From positions 1-64,000 of the forward strand of contig CAIQIA010000007.1 of the NCBI GenBank assembly GCA_903871775.1: 64,000 nt of DNA. The letters run 5' to 3'. This document shows positions 36,442-44,076 of the stretch, one piece after another; position 1 is the stretch's first letter, and every line of letters begins with the position of its first letter. Origin of the DNA: an uncultured cyanobacterium. Lineage in GTDB: Bacteria; Cyanobacteriota; Cyanobacteriia; PCC-6307; Cyanobiaceae. A program made the translations under genes and the position numbers. The notes under the pieces are model-generated. The model saw only the letters and a list, made by a program, of their open reading frames with translations, searched no databases and was not told the origin of the DNA.

Positions 36442-36731
36442 CGCCCCACTAAATCGCCTGCGCTGCAGTAGTTCTCAGGCATACAACTGGTCAGTGCGTG
36501 AAAAAGCGTGGGAATCGGTACGGGCTGAGGCGCTGGTGGATGCGGCGCGGGAGCCTGGCGGGCGTTGACTGCTGCCGAAACAAGTAGCCGTCACAGCGTG
36601 CAGATTTAGAATTGCGGGAATGAATGATGGGCACGGGAACCGGCCAAGTCAGCGCAGCGCCCTTAATTGACAGCATCTATGCGAGGAAATCGTTGTAGTA
36701 GCCTTTCATTGCATCGGTTTTATCTGGCATT
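36442..36731. other. Left-end noncoding region of the satellite
   Basis: About 290 bases (over 300 counting attL) between attL and the GIY-YIG gene. It holds a 24-codon coding-like fragment on the plus strand (36494-36568; VREKAWESVRAEALVDAA then a stop at 36566) and a TTGACA at 36668-36673 that may be a -35 box for the next gene, without a good -10 at ideal spacing. No tRNA is seen. Integrase arm sites would be expected here, but I cannot define them. Confidence 0.4.
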
Positions 36732-38279
36732 GTGGAAATTTCTATTCTCTTGAATCTGACCTGGGCGTGCCTGCTTGTTATTTGTTTATTCAGAATTCGG
36801 GAAAAGAATCAACAGCTACTACACGAAAAGACAAATAACGCTCATCTTCTTGCTGACCTTGACAGATATAAGCGAAAACACAACTTGATAGACGATGCCC
36901 AGCGATACTTTGACAATAGAAAGTCAAGAGCTGACAGCTTGGCGGAATCAATTATTGAAGGAGCTAAGGCGAAGGCTGCAGACTTACGCGAAGAGGCAGA
37001 CAACATGCGCAAACATGCTCAAGAGCATGCACAGGCAACGGCCGAAGAAGCCAAAGCGAAGGCTGCTGATTACCGCGCAAAAGTAAACTACGAACTTTCG
37101 TCTGTCGAGGCATTGCTAAGTGACAAGAAAAAAGAGCTAGCAATTACAGAAAACGCATTACGCTTGAAGTCTGAAGATGCGCGCGCCTTAGATGTTGGAT
37201 ACTATGAGCCAGTCTACGAGTTTGCCGACCTCGAAAAATACCAAAATGAGCTTGACTACATACTTGGAGAGAGAAAAAGGCTTCTGGTTCTTGACCCTAA
37301 GAATCTTAAAGACAAAGGGAAAGCCGCATACTCCTACAAGAACATGTTCGAAACTAGTCCAACACCTTTAAAAACTGACAACAGGAGAATCGAGAGAGTC
37401 TTGAAGCTGATGCTCAGGGCATTTAACTACGAATGTGACTCTTATACGACTAGAGTGACGTACAAGAATATTAATATTATGGAAAGGAGGATCAGATCGG
37501 CTTTTGACCAAATAAATAAACTAGCCGAGCCGTGGCATTGCATGATCACAACGCAATACTTAGAGAATAGGATTGACGAGCTTCGTCTGGTCTATGAATA
37601 CGAAGAAGCAAAGCAGCGTGAGAAAGAGGAGCAGGCCCAGATAAGGGAGCAGATCAGAGAGGAGGAAAAAGCCGAAAGAGAAGCACAGAAAGCGCAAGAA
37701 GAAGCTGAGAAGGAAGAAGCAAAGTATCAGGAGATGCTAAATAAAGCAAGGCTAGATGCTCTGATTGCCAATGAAAAAGACAAGGAGAAACTCACTATGG
37801 AAATCACAGAGCTCCAAAGGCGCATCTCAGAAATAGAAGAGAGAAAACGAGCCATCAGCCAGGCAATGCTCACAAAGACTGGGCACGTCTATGTGATTAG
37901 CAATGTCGGCAGTTTTGGCGAAGAAATCTTTAAGATTGGCATGACAAGACGTCTTGACCCTATGGACAGGGTAAAAGAACTAGGGGATGCCTCTGTGCCA
38001 TTTCCATTTGATGTTCATGCGATGATTAGGTCAAGCAATGCACCAGCTCTTGAGTCAGCACTGCATGCCCATTTCAATGAAAGGCGGCTGAATCTAGAAA
38101 ACGAAAGAAAAGAGTTCTTCAAGGTATCAATTGATGAGATTAAGGCTGAACTTGAATTGCTCAAACAGACCTTGGGCATAGACGGCGAACTTCGACTTAC
38201 ACTTCTCGCTGAAGCGAAGCAATTTCGCCTTAGTGAGGCCAAGAGAAAGCATCTTGAGGCCAGCTATGAGTTAAGTTAA
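36732..38279 (+). CDS. DUF4041 / GIY-YIG (T5orf172-type) protein with N-terminal membrane helix
   Basis: 515 residues from GTG. Residues 4-22 are a membrane helix (LLNLTWACLLVICLF). A charged coiled coil (30-160) follows, then DUF4041 (about 165-300; YYEPVYEFADLEKYQNELDY), a second Glu/Lys/Arg-rich coiled coil (295-375) and a GIY-YIG-like domain of the T5orf172/Mug113 group (380-470; GHVYVISNVGSFGEEIFKIG then MTRRLDPMDRVKELGD). The gene is far AT-richer than its neighbours and on the opposite strand, so it is a separate acquisition. Similar proteins ride on prophages and islands. A defence or superinfection role is an inference. Confidence 0.85.
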   Translation: MEISILLNLTWACLLVICLFRIREKNQQLLHEKTNNAHLLADLDRYKRKHNLIDDAQRYFDNRKSRADSLAESIIEGAKAKAADLREEADNMRKHAQEHAQATAEEAKAKAADYRAKVNYELSSVEALLSDKKKELAITENALRLKSEDARALDVGYYEPVYEFADLEKYQNELDYILGERKRLLVLDPKNLKDKGKAAYSYKNMFETSPTPLKTDNRRIERVLKLMLRAFNYECDSYTTRVTYKNINIMERRIRSAFDQINKLAEPWHCMITTQYLENRIDELRLVYEYEEAKQREKEEQAQIREQIREEEKAEREAQKAQEEAEKEEAKYQEMLNKARLDALIANEKDKEKLTMEITELQRRISEIEERKRAISQAMLTKTGHVYVISNVGSFGEEIFKIGMTRRLDPMDRVKELGDASVPFPFDVHAMIRSSNAPALESALHAHFNERRLNLENERKEFFKVSIDEIKAELELLKQTLGIDGELRLTLLAEAKQFRLSEAKRKHLEASYELS

Positions 38280-38288
38280 TCACACCGG

Positions 38289-38855
38289 TCACTCTGCCTT
38301 CTCCATCGCCTCCAACCCTTCCGCGAGGTGCTCCAGGGCGCTGCGGATCTCCGTGGTCAGCAGTTCATACACTGCCGCCGCGCTGTCCATGCAGGCGATG
38401 TCACCGGCCAGCCTCGACGGCAGTGACAGGAGCCGGTCGCGGCAGATGCGGCCCGCCTGGGCGGCGGCACGCTGAACATCCTCGACCTTCACCAGAGTGC
38501 CGGCGAGCTGGGCGGCTTCCATCTCCGCCACCTGGGCGCGGGCAGCCTCCCGGCGGGCGGCGGAGACATGCCGATCGGGTGGGTCCGCTGCCTCGGACTG
38601 CGCTGCCTCGACTGGTGCTGCTGGTGCTGCTGGTGGCGGTGGTGCCCATGCCTGCATCGGCAGCCTGTACGGCTCGGCCTGGTGATGATGCCGGCGCGTC
38701 GTTGCCTTGAACGCTGCAGCGGCTCGCCCTGGGTCGGCGATGCTGCCATCTGAGAGCAGCAGCTCGGCAGGGATTCGGCCCGCCCGGATCGCGTTGGTGA
38801 CGGCGGCGCGGCTGACGCCTAGCAGCCTGGCAAGGTCGGCTCTGGTGCAGCTCAT
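38289..38855 (-). CDS. Nu1-like small terminase subunit
   Basis: 188 residues. An N-terminal winged HTH (RADLARLLGVSRAAVTNAIR, then GRIP) is joined by an Ala/Pro linker to the helical region ARREAARAQVAEMEAAQLAG, TLVKVEDVQRAAAQAGRICR, DRLLSLPSRLAGDIA and a final helix. This matches the lambda Nu1 / phage DNA-packaging TerS pattern. In a satellite it would steer a helper's large terminase to satellite DNA. The ATG overlaps the stop of the upstream gene by 4 bases. It is the last gene of the minus-strand run. Confidence 0.75.
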   Translation of the reverse strand: MSCTRADLARLLGVSRAAVTNAIRAGRIPAELLLSDGSIADPGRAAAAFKATTRRHHHQAEPYRLPMQAWAPPPPAAPAAPVEAAQSEAADPPDRHVSAARREAARAQVAEMEAAQLAGTLVKVEDVQRAAAQAGRICRDRLLSLPSRLAGDIACMDSAAAVYELLTTEIRSALEHLAEGLEAMEKAE

Positions 38856-39142
38856 TTCGTTAGCAATGTGATTTCTCGGATGACTTTTCTTGCTCCGTCA
38901 TAATCTCCGACTTCCAGGAGTTTCTGATAGAGCTGGCGGTAACTCAGCAGTGCCCAACCTCTTACCGCGTCGCGGTCCGGGCTGCCGGCGGCAGCTAGGT
39001 GCTGCTGCACCGTCAACATCACCTGATCGCTGCGGGCGCGGGGATACTCGGCCTTGAGGGCCTCTTCGATCTGGGTCTCGCTGGCGCCGGTGAGCAGCCA
39101 CTGAACCACGGCCGCTGGTGCTGGCTGTCGTCTGTCAGCCAT
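38852..39142 (-). CDS. Small helical protein in the packaging operon
   Basis: 96 residues, all helical by appearance (VVQWLLTGASETQIEEALKA, then LLSYRQLYQKLLEVGDYDGA then RKVIREITLLTK). I cannot assign a family. The first half looks like a small HTH or helical hairpin. It overlaps the PLD-like gene by 8 bases upstream and the TerS gene by 4 bases downstream, so it is probably part of packaging or capsid-hijacking functions. Confidence 0.6.
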   Translation of the reverse strand: MADRRQPAPAAVVQWLLTGASETQIEEALKAEYPRARSDQVMLTVQQHLAAAGSPDRDAVRGWALLSYRQLYQKLLEVGDYDGARKVIREITLLTK

Positions 39143-39806
39143 GGCGTTTCCACCATTCCGTCTGCTCGCCGTGGGTGGCGTCCTGCAGGCTGCGGGGCTG
39201 CCGTTCCCAGACGTCGAGCATGGCGTCGATCAGGAACCGTGTCAGAGCTGGATCGTGGCCAACCTCGAATGATTCCAGGCGGGGATTCTGGTTTAAGTTC
39301 ATGCTGCTACGCAGGGCCACCTTCCATTCGCGGTTTTCGAGTACCGCGAACTTTGCGTGGGTTCGTGTTACCCGCATTGAGTCGCGGCCGAACCGGTCGC
39401 GGATCGTTGCCACCAGTGACGGGCACCGGCGAACGAAGGTCGCGTCAACCAGCCATCGGCACGCCACAATCTCGCCGCTGTGCAGCAGCTCGGACATGGT
39501 TGTCACGTCGGTGCCGGCAGCGGTCCAGGTGCTGATCCACAGCGATGCCGGGCCCGTCTTCTCGAGGATTGCCCGGATCAGATCCACCAAGCTGAACTGC
39601 CCTTTTGTCAGGCCGTAGACGGCGGTGCCGTCGCGGTCCAGGTGCTCGACGGCTTCGGCGGCTGACTGCTGGCGCCGCAGGTCGAGGATCAGCCGCTTCG
39701 GGCTGAGAGGCACCCGCGTGGTTCCCTGCCGGATGACCGTTGGATCGGCTACCGGCGGGATCGGCGGCTGTAGCAGCGGGTTTTCGGTGTTAATTGATTT
39801 TTTCAT
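39135..39806 (-). CDS. PLD-like protein
   Basis: 223 residues with one HKD-like half-site: THAKFAVLENREWKVALRSS followed by MNLNQNPRLESFEVG, preceded by a beta-alpha region LWISTWTAAGTDVTTMSELL. Single-motif PLD-fold proteins dimerise and can be nucleases. Genes like this occur near terminases in several phages (from memory). It is first in a three-gene overlapping run with the 96-residue protein and TerS. Confidence 0.7.
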   Translation of the reverse strand: MKKSINTENPLLQPPIPPVADPTVIRQGTTRVPLSPKRLILDLRRQQSAAEAVEHLDRDGTAVYGLTKGQFSLVDLIRAILEKTGPASLWISTWTAAGTDVTTMSELLHSGEIVACRWLVDATFVRRCPSLVATIRDRFGRDSMRVTRTHAKFAVLENREWKVALRSSMNLNQNPRLESFEVGHDPALTRFLIDAMLDVWERQPRSLQDATHGEQTEWWKRHG

Positions 39807-39889
39807 CGTTCTCTAGCGATTGATCGGGGCACGAAAACAACCTCGGGGGGGGAGTATTCTTACCAGTACCTTTTTACTATCTGCCGCCA

Positions 39890-40882
39890 TCATGCTGCCT
39901 TCCCGATCACAAACGTGCCACGATTGGCGACGCCGCTTGCTACCGTCTGCCAGATTGTTAGCCTTGTCTTACCACTAGCAGCCAGTGAGTAGGGATCTAC
40001 GATTAACTCCGGCGCTCCCCAGAATCCGATTGTCAGTTGTGACCAGTCGGCACAGATGAACCGACCGGCAGGAATGAACCGGCTGAACATCACCGGCAAG
40101 CCAACGAGGCTGAACGGCTTGGCGTTGCCGGTGTGGATCGTCGGCGTATCACCGTGTACCGCCTGCATCGCGGGGCTGAAGTCAGCGGCACTCATCAGCC
40201 ATGCCATTGACGACATGGCGCCATCGGCCAGCAGCACCGTTTCGACAATCGCGGCAGCCTCCGCGAGGGTTGGCACCTGGCCGCTGATCTGCTGCTGGGG
40301 CAGCTCCGGCGCGGTCAGCAGGCCGAGGGGTTGACCGTTTGCGCCGTTGCCTGCGAGAACGCCTTGCTCGACGGTCGCGGCCAGCGTTCGGCGCATCAGA
40401 TCCAACATTGTCGTCTCTGCCCCTGGAGTCTTGAGTAGCTGGCGGGACAGCACCATCTTTGTGTATGCGTCGGCTCCGCTGAGGCTGACGCCGCTGAATG
40501 TGACGGTCGTCTCGACTGCCTCCATGTCTTCGGCGGCGTAACCACCAGCGGCGATTGCCGGCACTCCGACCGCCAGACCTGAGCGGTTCCCGGTCAGCTC
40601 GACCGTCTGCGATCCGAGCTGGTTGAGCAGCAGCGTGGGGCGGAGGGCTTTGGTCAGGACTCGGATTGAATCCGCGAGGAAGTCCGAGCTTGTCAGCGTG
40701 CGGGTTGCCGGGCCGACTGGCAGGAATGTACCGCCGCGCAGTTCGGCACCATTCTCAGATGCTGTTTTGGCGATCTTTGCACTGAGGCTGATCTCACGCT
40801 GGCCAGCGTAGGGGTTGAAAATTGACGCGTCCTGCTCGTGGCGGGATCGGACGACATTGAGCAGTGAATAGGCCGAGGGCAT
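39890..40882 (-). CDS. HK97-fold major capsid protein
   Basis: 330 residues. The Phage_capsid pattern is clear: SSDFLADSIRVLTKALRPTL, ATVEQGVLAGNGANGQPLGL, AWLMSAADFSPAMQAVHGDT, FSLVGLPVMFSRFIPAGRFI and the P-domain end VANRGTFVIG. The N-terminal arm is short, with no long delta/scaffold domain, and no protease or scaffold gene is nearby. It would form shells using helper portal and tails, or remodel helper capsids. It starts downstream of an intrinsic terminator, so it has its own promoter. Confidence 0.85.
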   Translation of the reverse strand: MPSAYSLLNVVRSRHEQDASIFNPYAGQREISLSAKIAKTASENGAELRGGTFLPVGPATRTLTSSDFLADSIRVLTKALRPTLLLNQLGSQTVELTGNRSGLAVGVPAIAAGGYAAEDMEAVETTVTFSGVSLSGADAYTKMVLSRQLLKTPGAETTMLDLMRRTLAATVEQGVLAGNGANGQPLGLLTAPELPQQQISGQVPTLAEAAAIVETVLLADGAMSSMAWLMSAADFSPAMQAVHGDTPTIHTGNAKPFSLVGLPVMFSRFIPAGRFICADWSQLTIGFWGAPELIVDPYSLAASGKTRLTIWQTVASGVANRGTFVIGKAA

Positions 40883-40914
40883 GAAAGAATCGTCTCTTTA
40901 CATCGTAGCAGGTC

Positions 40915-40950
40915 AAAAAAAACCGCCGGAGGCCAATCCGGCGGTCTTTT
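40915..40950 (-). terminator. Intrinsic terminator between the helicase and capsid genes
   Basis: A perfect 9-bp stem (ACCGCCGGA at 40922-40930 with TCCGGCGGT at 40937-40945, 6-base loop) is followed on the minus strand by eight T residues (40915-40922 read in reverse). It lies 22 bases past the helicase stop and separates the replication module from the capsid/packaging module. On the plus strand a shorter T-run (40947-40950) follows the same stem. Confidence 0.85.
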
Positions 40951-40971
40951 GCAAGTATCGACGATCCAATG

Positions 40972-42714
40972 TTAGCAGGTTGATTTGGCCCGGTTGGGTG
41001 CTGGCTGGTGTTGGCGTTTTGGCCAGTGCGGATCATCGGAGTCATCGGCATCGTCGGCGGCATGTGATCCGGCGGGCATGACTGCTGCGGGTGTCACAAC
41101 CTGCCTGGGTGTCACGACCTGGCACAACTCCTGTTGTTGAGGTTGTGACGGGCAGACCGATTGCGCTGCAACGGATGTCACAACCTGGCCCGGTGTCACA
41201 ACCTTTTTCTCCACCTTTTCCCTGCAACTCTCCCCCGGGCCTACTTGCTTTTTATCCGCACAAAGAGAGTCAATAGGTTGTGACGGTTGTGACGGGGTGG
41301 GCAGTCCGCCTGCGCTGCAGTCGGTTTGGCCCGTCACAACCTCTGTCTCTGTGGTTGTGACATGTTGGGACGGTTGTGACGCCCAGTAGTGGGCCCGGTG
41401 TCCTTCAACGCGCCGGTTCTTCTTCTCGAATCCAAGGGCTTTCAGCACCTTTGATAGTCGCATCTCGTCCTGGCGGGTGATCTGCTCCGATCGCTTCAGG
41501 CCGGCGGCGTAGAGCGCCTCCGCGCTGGTGAAGGGTGTTTCAGGGTCGTAGCTGATCGGCGTGGGGTCGCGGTCTGGGTCCCATCGGTGCATCGGCCGGC
41601 CGTTTATCCATGCCTGCACCATCTCGGCCCATGGGTCGCCAACGTTGAACCGTGTGTTCTGATCCGCTGCTGCGAGTTCGGCTTCACGGGGGAGCATCGG
41701 CAGCTCTCCGGCGCGATACGCTGCCAGAGCTGCTTTCCAGATGGCGGCGCGGTGCGTGGTGATGGCGTCGCGGTCCAGGGTTGCGGTGCCCGTTATCGGC
41801 ACAATCCAGAATCGACGCGAGCCGGTGTCATCTCTGAGGAAGTGATCCTCGTTGACGGTGGCGCAGAGTGCTGATGTGCGTGGGAACTGCTCTGCAGCCT
41901 TGCCGTATGGCACCCGGAACAGATCGATTGGTGTTGTGATTAGGTTTTTGAGTGCTCCTGCGTCTTTCTTCGATGTGATCGAATCGAGCTCTGCCAACTC
42001 CATGATCCATGACCGCTTGAGGACCAAGAGGAAGTCCTTTTCGTTGTCGGGATGGGATGAGGTGAACCACTCGTCTCCAGCCAGTGCCATCAATGCGGTG
42101 GACTTGCCGAGACCCTGGGCACCCTGCAGCACCAGGCAGTAATCGAGTTTGCAGCCGGGCTGCATCACTCGTGATACGGCGCCCACCAGCCACGACCGCA
42201 CCATCTGAGCGTGCAGCGGATCTGATGCACGAAAGAATCGAGGGCCCACCGTGTTCAGGTCGATAGGCTCGATCTCTGGGTTCTGCTCGATTTTCAGCAG
42301 CCAGTCTCTGACCGGGTGAACTGGTGTCTGCCGTGCGACGTGCAGGGTTGCTTGCTTGACCGCCTCCTGGCTGCATCGCCATCCCAACTGGTCGAGGATG
42401 ACCCAGGCCGAGTCCAGGTCGCTGCCGTTGATGGTGGTCCATCCATCACGGGTTTGGAGCTGCGGCATCAGTTCCATCTCGTTGAACCTGAGCGCGGCGC
42501 CTGATTCGGCGATGAGGTTGGCGAAGTGGCCGGGGCTCAGGGCTGATGGTTTGATGCCTTTATCTGTCATCCTCCATCCTTCCGGCATCTGTTCGATCAG
42601 CGCCTGAAACGATGCCGGGCGATCACTACCGGCAGTTGCCTGGGGTCTGGTGCTGAGGATCTCGTCCAGGGTTGGGAGCGCCGGCTGATCCGGTGCTGAC
42701 GTCGCTTTATCCAT
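40972..42714 (-). CDS. VapE-like (SF3-type) replication helicase
   Basis: 580 residues from ATG 42714, which overlaps the primase stop by 8 bases; the open frame upstream is a shadow of the primase gene. Virulence-associated E ATPase domain: Walker A VLQGAQGLGKSTALMALAG near residue 200, acidic WIMELAELDSITSKKDAGAL, LKNLITTPIDLFRVPYGKAA and DTGSRRFWIVPI. A winged-helix-like segment follows (EMRLSKVLKALGFEKKNRRV). Residues about 445-541 are low complexity (VVTPGQVVTS, SQPSQ) because they encode the iterons. It probably unwinds the satellite origin. Confidence 0.82.
   Translation of the reverse strand: MDKATSAPDQPALPTLDEILSTRPQATAGSDRPASFQALIEQMPEGWRMTDKGIKPSALSPGHFANLIAESGAALRFNEMELMPQLQTRDGWTTINGSDLDSAWVILDQLGWRCSQEAVKQATLHVARQTPVHPVRDWLLKIEQNPEIEPIDLNTVGPRFFRASDPLHAQMVRSWLVGAVSRVMQPGCKLDYCLVLQGAQGLGKSTALMALAGDEWFTSSHPDNEKDFLLVLKRSWIMELAELDSITSKKDAGALKNLITTPIDLFRVPYGKAAEQFPRTSALCATVNEDHFLRDDTGSRRFWIVPITGTATLDRDAITTHRAAIWKAALAAYRAGELPMLPREAELAAADQNTRFNVGDPWAEMVQAWINGRPMHRWDPDRDPTPISYDPETPFTSAEALYAAGLKRSEQITRQDEMRLSKVLKALGFEKKNRRVEGHRAHYWASQPSQHVTTTETEVVTGQTDCSAGGLPTPSQPSQPIDSLCADKKQVGPGESCREKVEKKVVTPGQVVTSVAAQSVCPSQPQQQELCQVVTPRQVVTPAAVMPAGSHAADDADDSDDPHWPKRQHQPAPNRAKSTC
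41093..41380. other. Candidate replication origin: GGTTGTGAC iterons inside the helicase gene
   Basis: Nine exact copies of GGTTGTGAC or its complement GTCACAACC: plus at 41141, 41276, 41285, 41353, 41372; minus at 41093, 41177, 41195, 41333. One near-copy lies at 41111 (GTCACGACC). They form two groups, 41093-41203 and 41276-41380, around a 72-base stretch (41204-41275) with more A+T than the flanks. By memory, SaPI origins have the same plan: two iteron sets flanking an AT-rich core next to rep. Here the sites lie in the 3' coding part of the helicase. Confidence 0.75.
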
Positions 42715-43591
42715 GTCTCCGCCGCTCCCTAGCGCGCCTGGTCCGGGCACCAAGCCAGGCCACTGAGTACGGCGCTTTTGTCGTTTCGGCCTTGCGCCAT
42801 TGCCGGCGGAACTCGTCGCCGCCCTTGTGCTTGCTGCTGGCACTGGTCCAGGCGAAGGCTTCCGCTTCGCTGAGGCCGGCGCGGCGCATGGCGACCACCG
42901 TTGCCCACCAGTCGCGCAGGCACAGACCTTCGGCGGGCCAGAACTGGAGGTAGTAGCGGCAGGCGTCGGCATCTGTCCACCTGACGCACCTGTGTGGTGC
43001 TGGCGGTGGTGCTGCTGGTCGCGGCGGTGCTGGTGCTGGCGGTGGCGCGATTGCCTGCAGCAGCCATTCGGGGGCGACGGCGAGGGCCGAATCCCATGGG
43101 CTGATGATCCACCGGTAACAGCCGGTTTCGGGATGCAAGCCACAGATCACCGATTGCTGGCCGGCCCAGCGGATCTCCAGCGCGGTGTGCTGCTGGGGCT
43201 TCAGCCGGTGTCGCCACTGAAGCGGCACCAGCAGCGCGATCTGGCGGCGGCCCGGCTTGCCGCTGCTCCACGTCCATGAGCGCGCGAGGTCAGCGGCGGT
43301 CCGGCCGGTGAGCGCGTGGAAGCCGCGATCACCGGCCGCCGGATCATCGGCCGGCGGGTCGAAGTCAACGGCCACCAGGCCGCTGTGCCCCAACCTCATG
43401 CCGATGGCGGGGGCGGCGGCCAGCTGCTCGGTGCTGAAGATTCGGCCCGGTTGCTGCCAACCTGCGTGCATGGGCCGCTTGTTGGCACCGACGGGGATGA
43501 GCTGGCTGCTGTGTTCACCGAGCGCGGCTCTGAGGGCGGCCGCGGCCTGGTACCTGCAGGGGAATTGTGTGATCATGGTGTTGGGTTTCAT
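42707..43591 (-). CDS. Primase-polymerase (AEP/Prim-Pol) protein
   Basis: 294 residues from ATG 43591; longer in-frame starts run across the hairpin and the HTH gene end. The N-terminal Prim-Pol domain has LIPVGANKRPMHAGWQQPGR, IGMRLGHSGLVAVDFDPPAD (catalytic acids) and WSSGKPGRRQIALLVPL (basic/His-site region). A Pro/Ala linker follows, then a PriCT-like domain (DADACRYYLQFWPAEGLCLR, DWWATVVAMRRAGLSEAEA). It would prime satellite replication together with the downstream helicase; the genes overlap by 8 bases. Confidence 0.78.
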   Translation of the reverse strand: MKPNTMITQFPCRYQAAAALRAALGEHSSQLIPVGANKRPMHAGWQQPGRIFSTEQLAAAPAIGMRLGHSGLVAVDFDPPADDPAAGDRGFHALTGRTAADLARSWTWSSGKPGRRQIALLVPLQWRHRLKPQQHTALEIRWAGQQSVICGLHPETGCYRWIISPWDSALAVAPEWLLQAIAPPPAPAPPRPAAPPPAPHRCVRWTDADACRYYLQFWPAEGLCLRDWWATVVAMRRAGLSEAEAFAWTSASSKHKGGDEFRRQWRKAETTKAPYSVAWLGARTRRARERRRHG

Positions 43592-43600
43592 TTGTTGAGT

Positions 43601-43633
43601 GCCCGGCGGGTTGCAGCTCGCCGGGCTTTTTTT
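43601..43633 (+). terminator. Intrinsic terminator pointing against the operon
   Basis: Stem GCCCGGCG (43601-43608) with CGCCGGGC (43619-43626), then seven T on the plus strand (43627-43633). It sits between the HTH gene stop and the primase start, both on the minus strand, so the T-run serves plus-strand (antisense) transcription only. For minus-strand RNA the same stem lacks a U-tract. Confidence 0.6.
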
Positions 43634-43914
43634 CAGCGCAGTACGCGCCTGGACCGCTGCGCCAGTGCAGCCCAGACGGCGTCGGGCGCCCACCTGAGGT
43701 TTGGCGCTCTGGTGCCTGCACCTGCGGCGCAGTAGTGCACACCTGGCTTGAGGACACCAGCACGGCGAAGCCGGCGCAATGTCGATTCACTGATGCTGAG
43801 CTCCTGCGTGAGCTCGGATGTGGTCGAGGGGAAATGCATCGGACTGAGTAGTGGGGCGGATGCACGCATCTGGCGCACACCGCTGACGCTAGACGGCTCG
43901 ATTTGTGGGTTCAA
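43633..43914 (-). CDS. Small HTH protein, excisionase/regulator-like
   Basis: 93 residues. A MerR/excisionase-type winged HTH: STTSELTQELSISESTLRRL, RRAGVLKPGVHYCAAGAG and LRWAPDAVWAALAQ. Small HTH proteins with the same 'STLRRLRRAGVLKPGVHY' pattern are common next to integrases in cyanobacterial islands (from memory). It may direct excision or repress the replication genes. A 162-bp gap separates it from the integrase. The start may be internal (Met16 or Met26). Confidence 0.7.
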   Translation of the reverse strand: MNPQIEPSSVSGVRQMRASAPLLSPMHFPSTTSELTQELSISESTLRRLRRAGVLKPGVHYCAAGAGTRAPNLRWAPDAVWAALAQRSRRVLR

Positions 43915-44076
43915 GGCGACACCTTCCGCCCCGTAAGTAACGCGCTAACTACTGCTCAGTCCTGAAATTGCGTGAGATTGCAGTCACCGTCAGGCATGTA
44001 ACGCTACGGCTACAACGTAGAGAACCTGCCGGCTCGGCCCGTTTGTCTGCTAAGGCTGTGCAACCTTCTCAACTGT

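Noticed and set aside
41093-41380. GGTTGTGAC repeats as a CRISPR array
   Set aside because: Units are only 9 bp, in both orientations, unevenly spaced, inside a coding gene, with no cas genes nearby.
42715-43143. Upstream extension of the VapE-like gene
   Set aside because: It overlaps the primase coding region in another frame and its residues are shadow-like; the ATG at 42714 gives the conserved start region and an 8-base overlap.
43915-44076. Integrase or excisionase arm sites in the gap beside int
   Set aside because: Short partial repeats (such as CTACG...CGTAG) can be seen, but none matches between the two ends of the element well enough to call.
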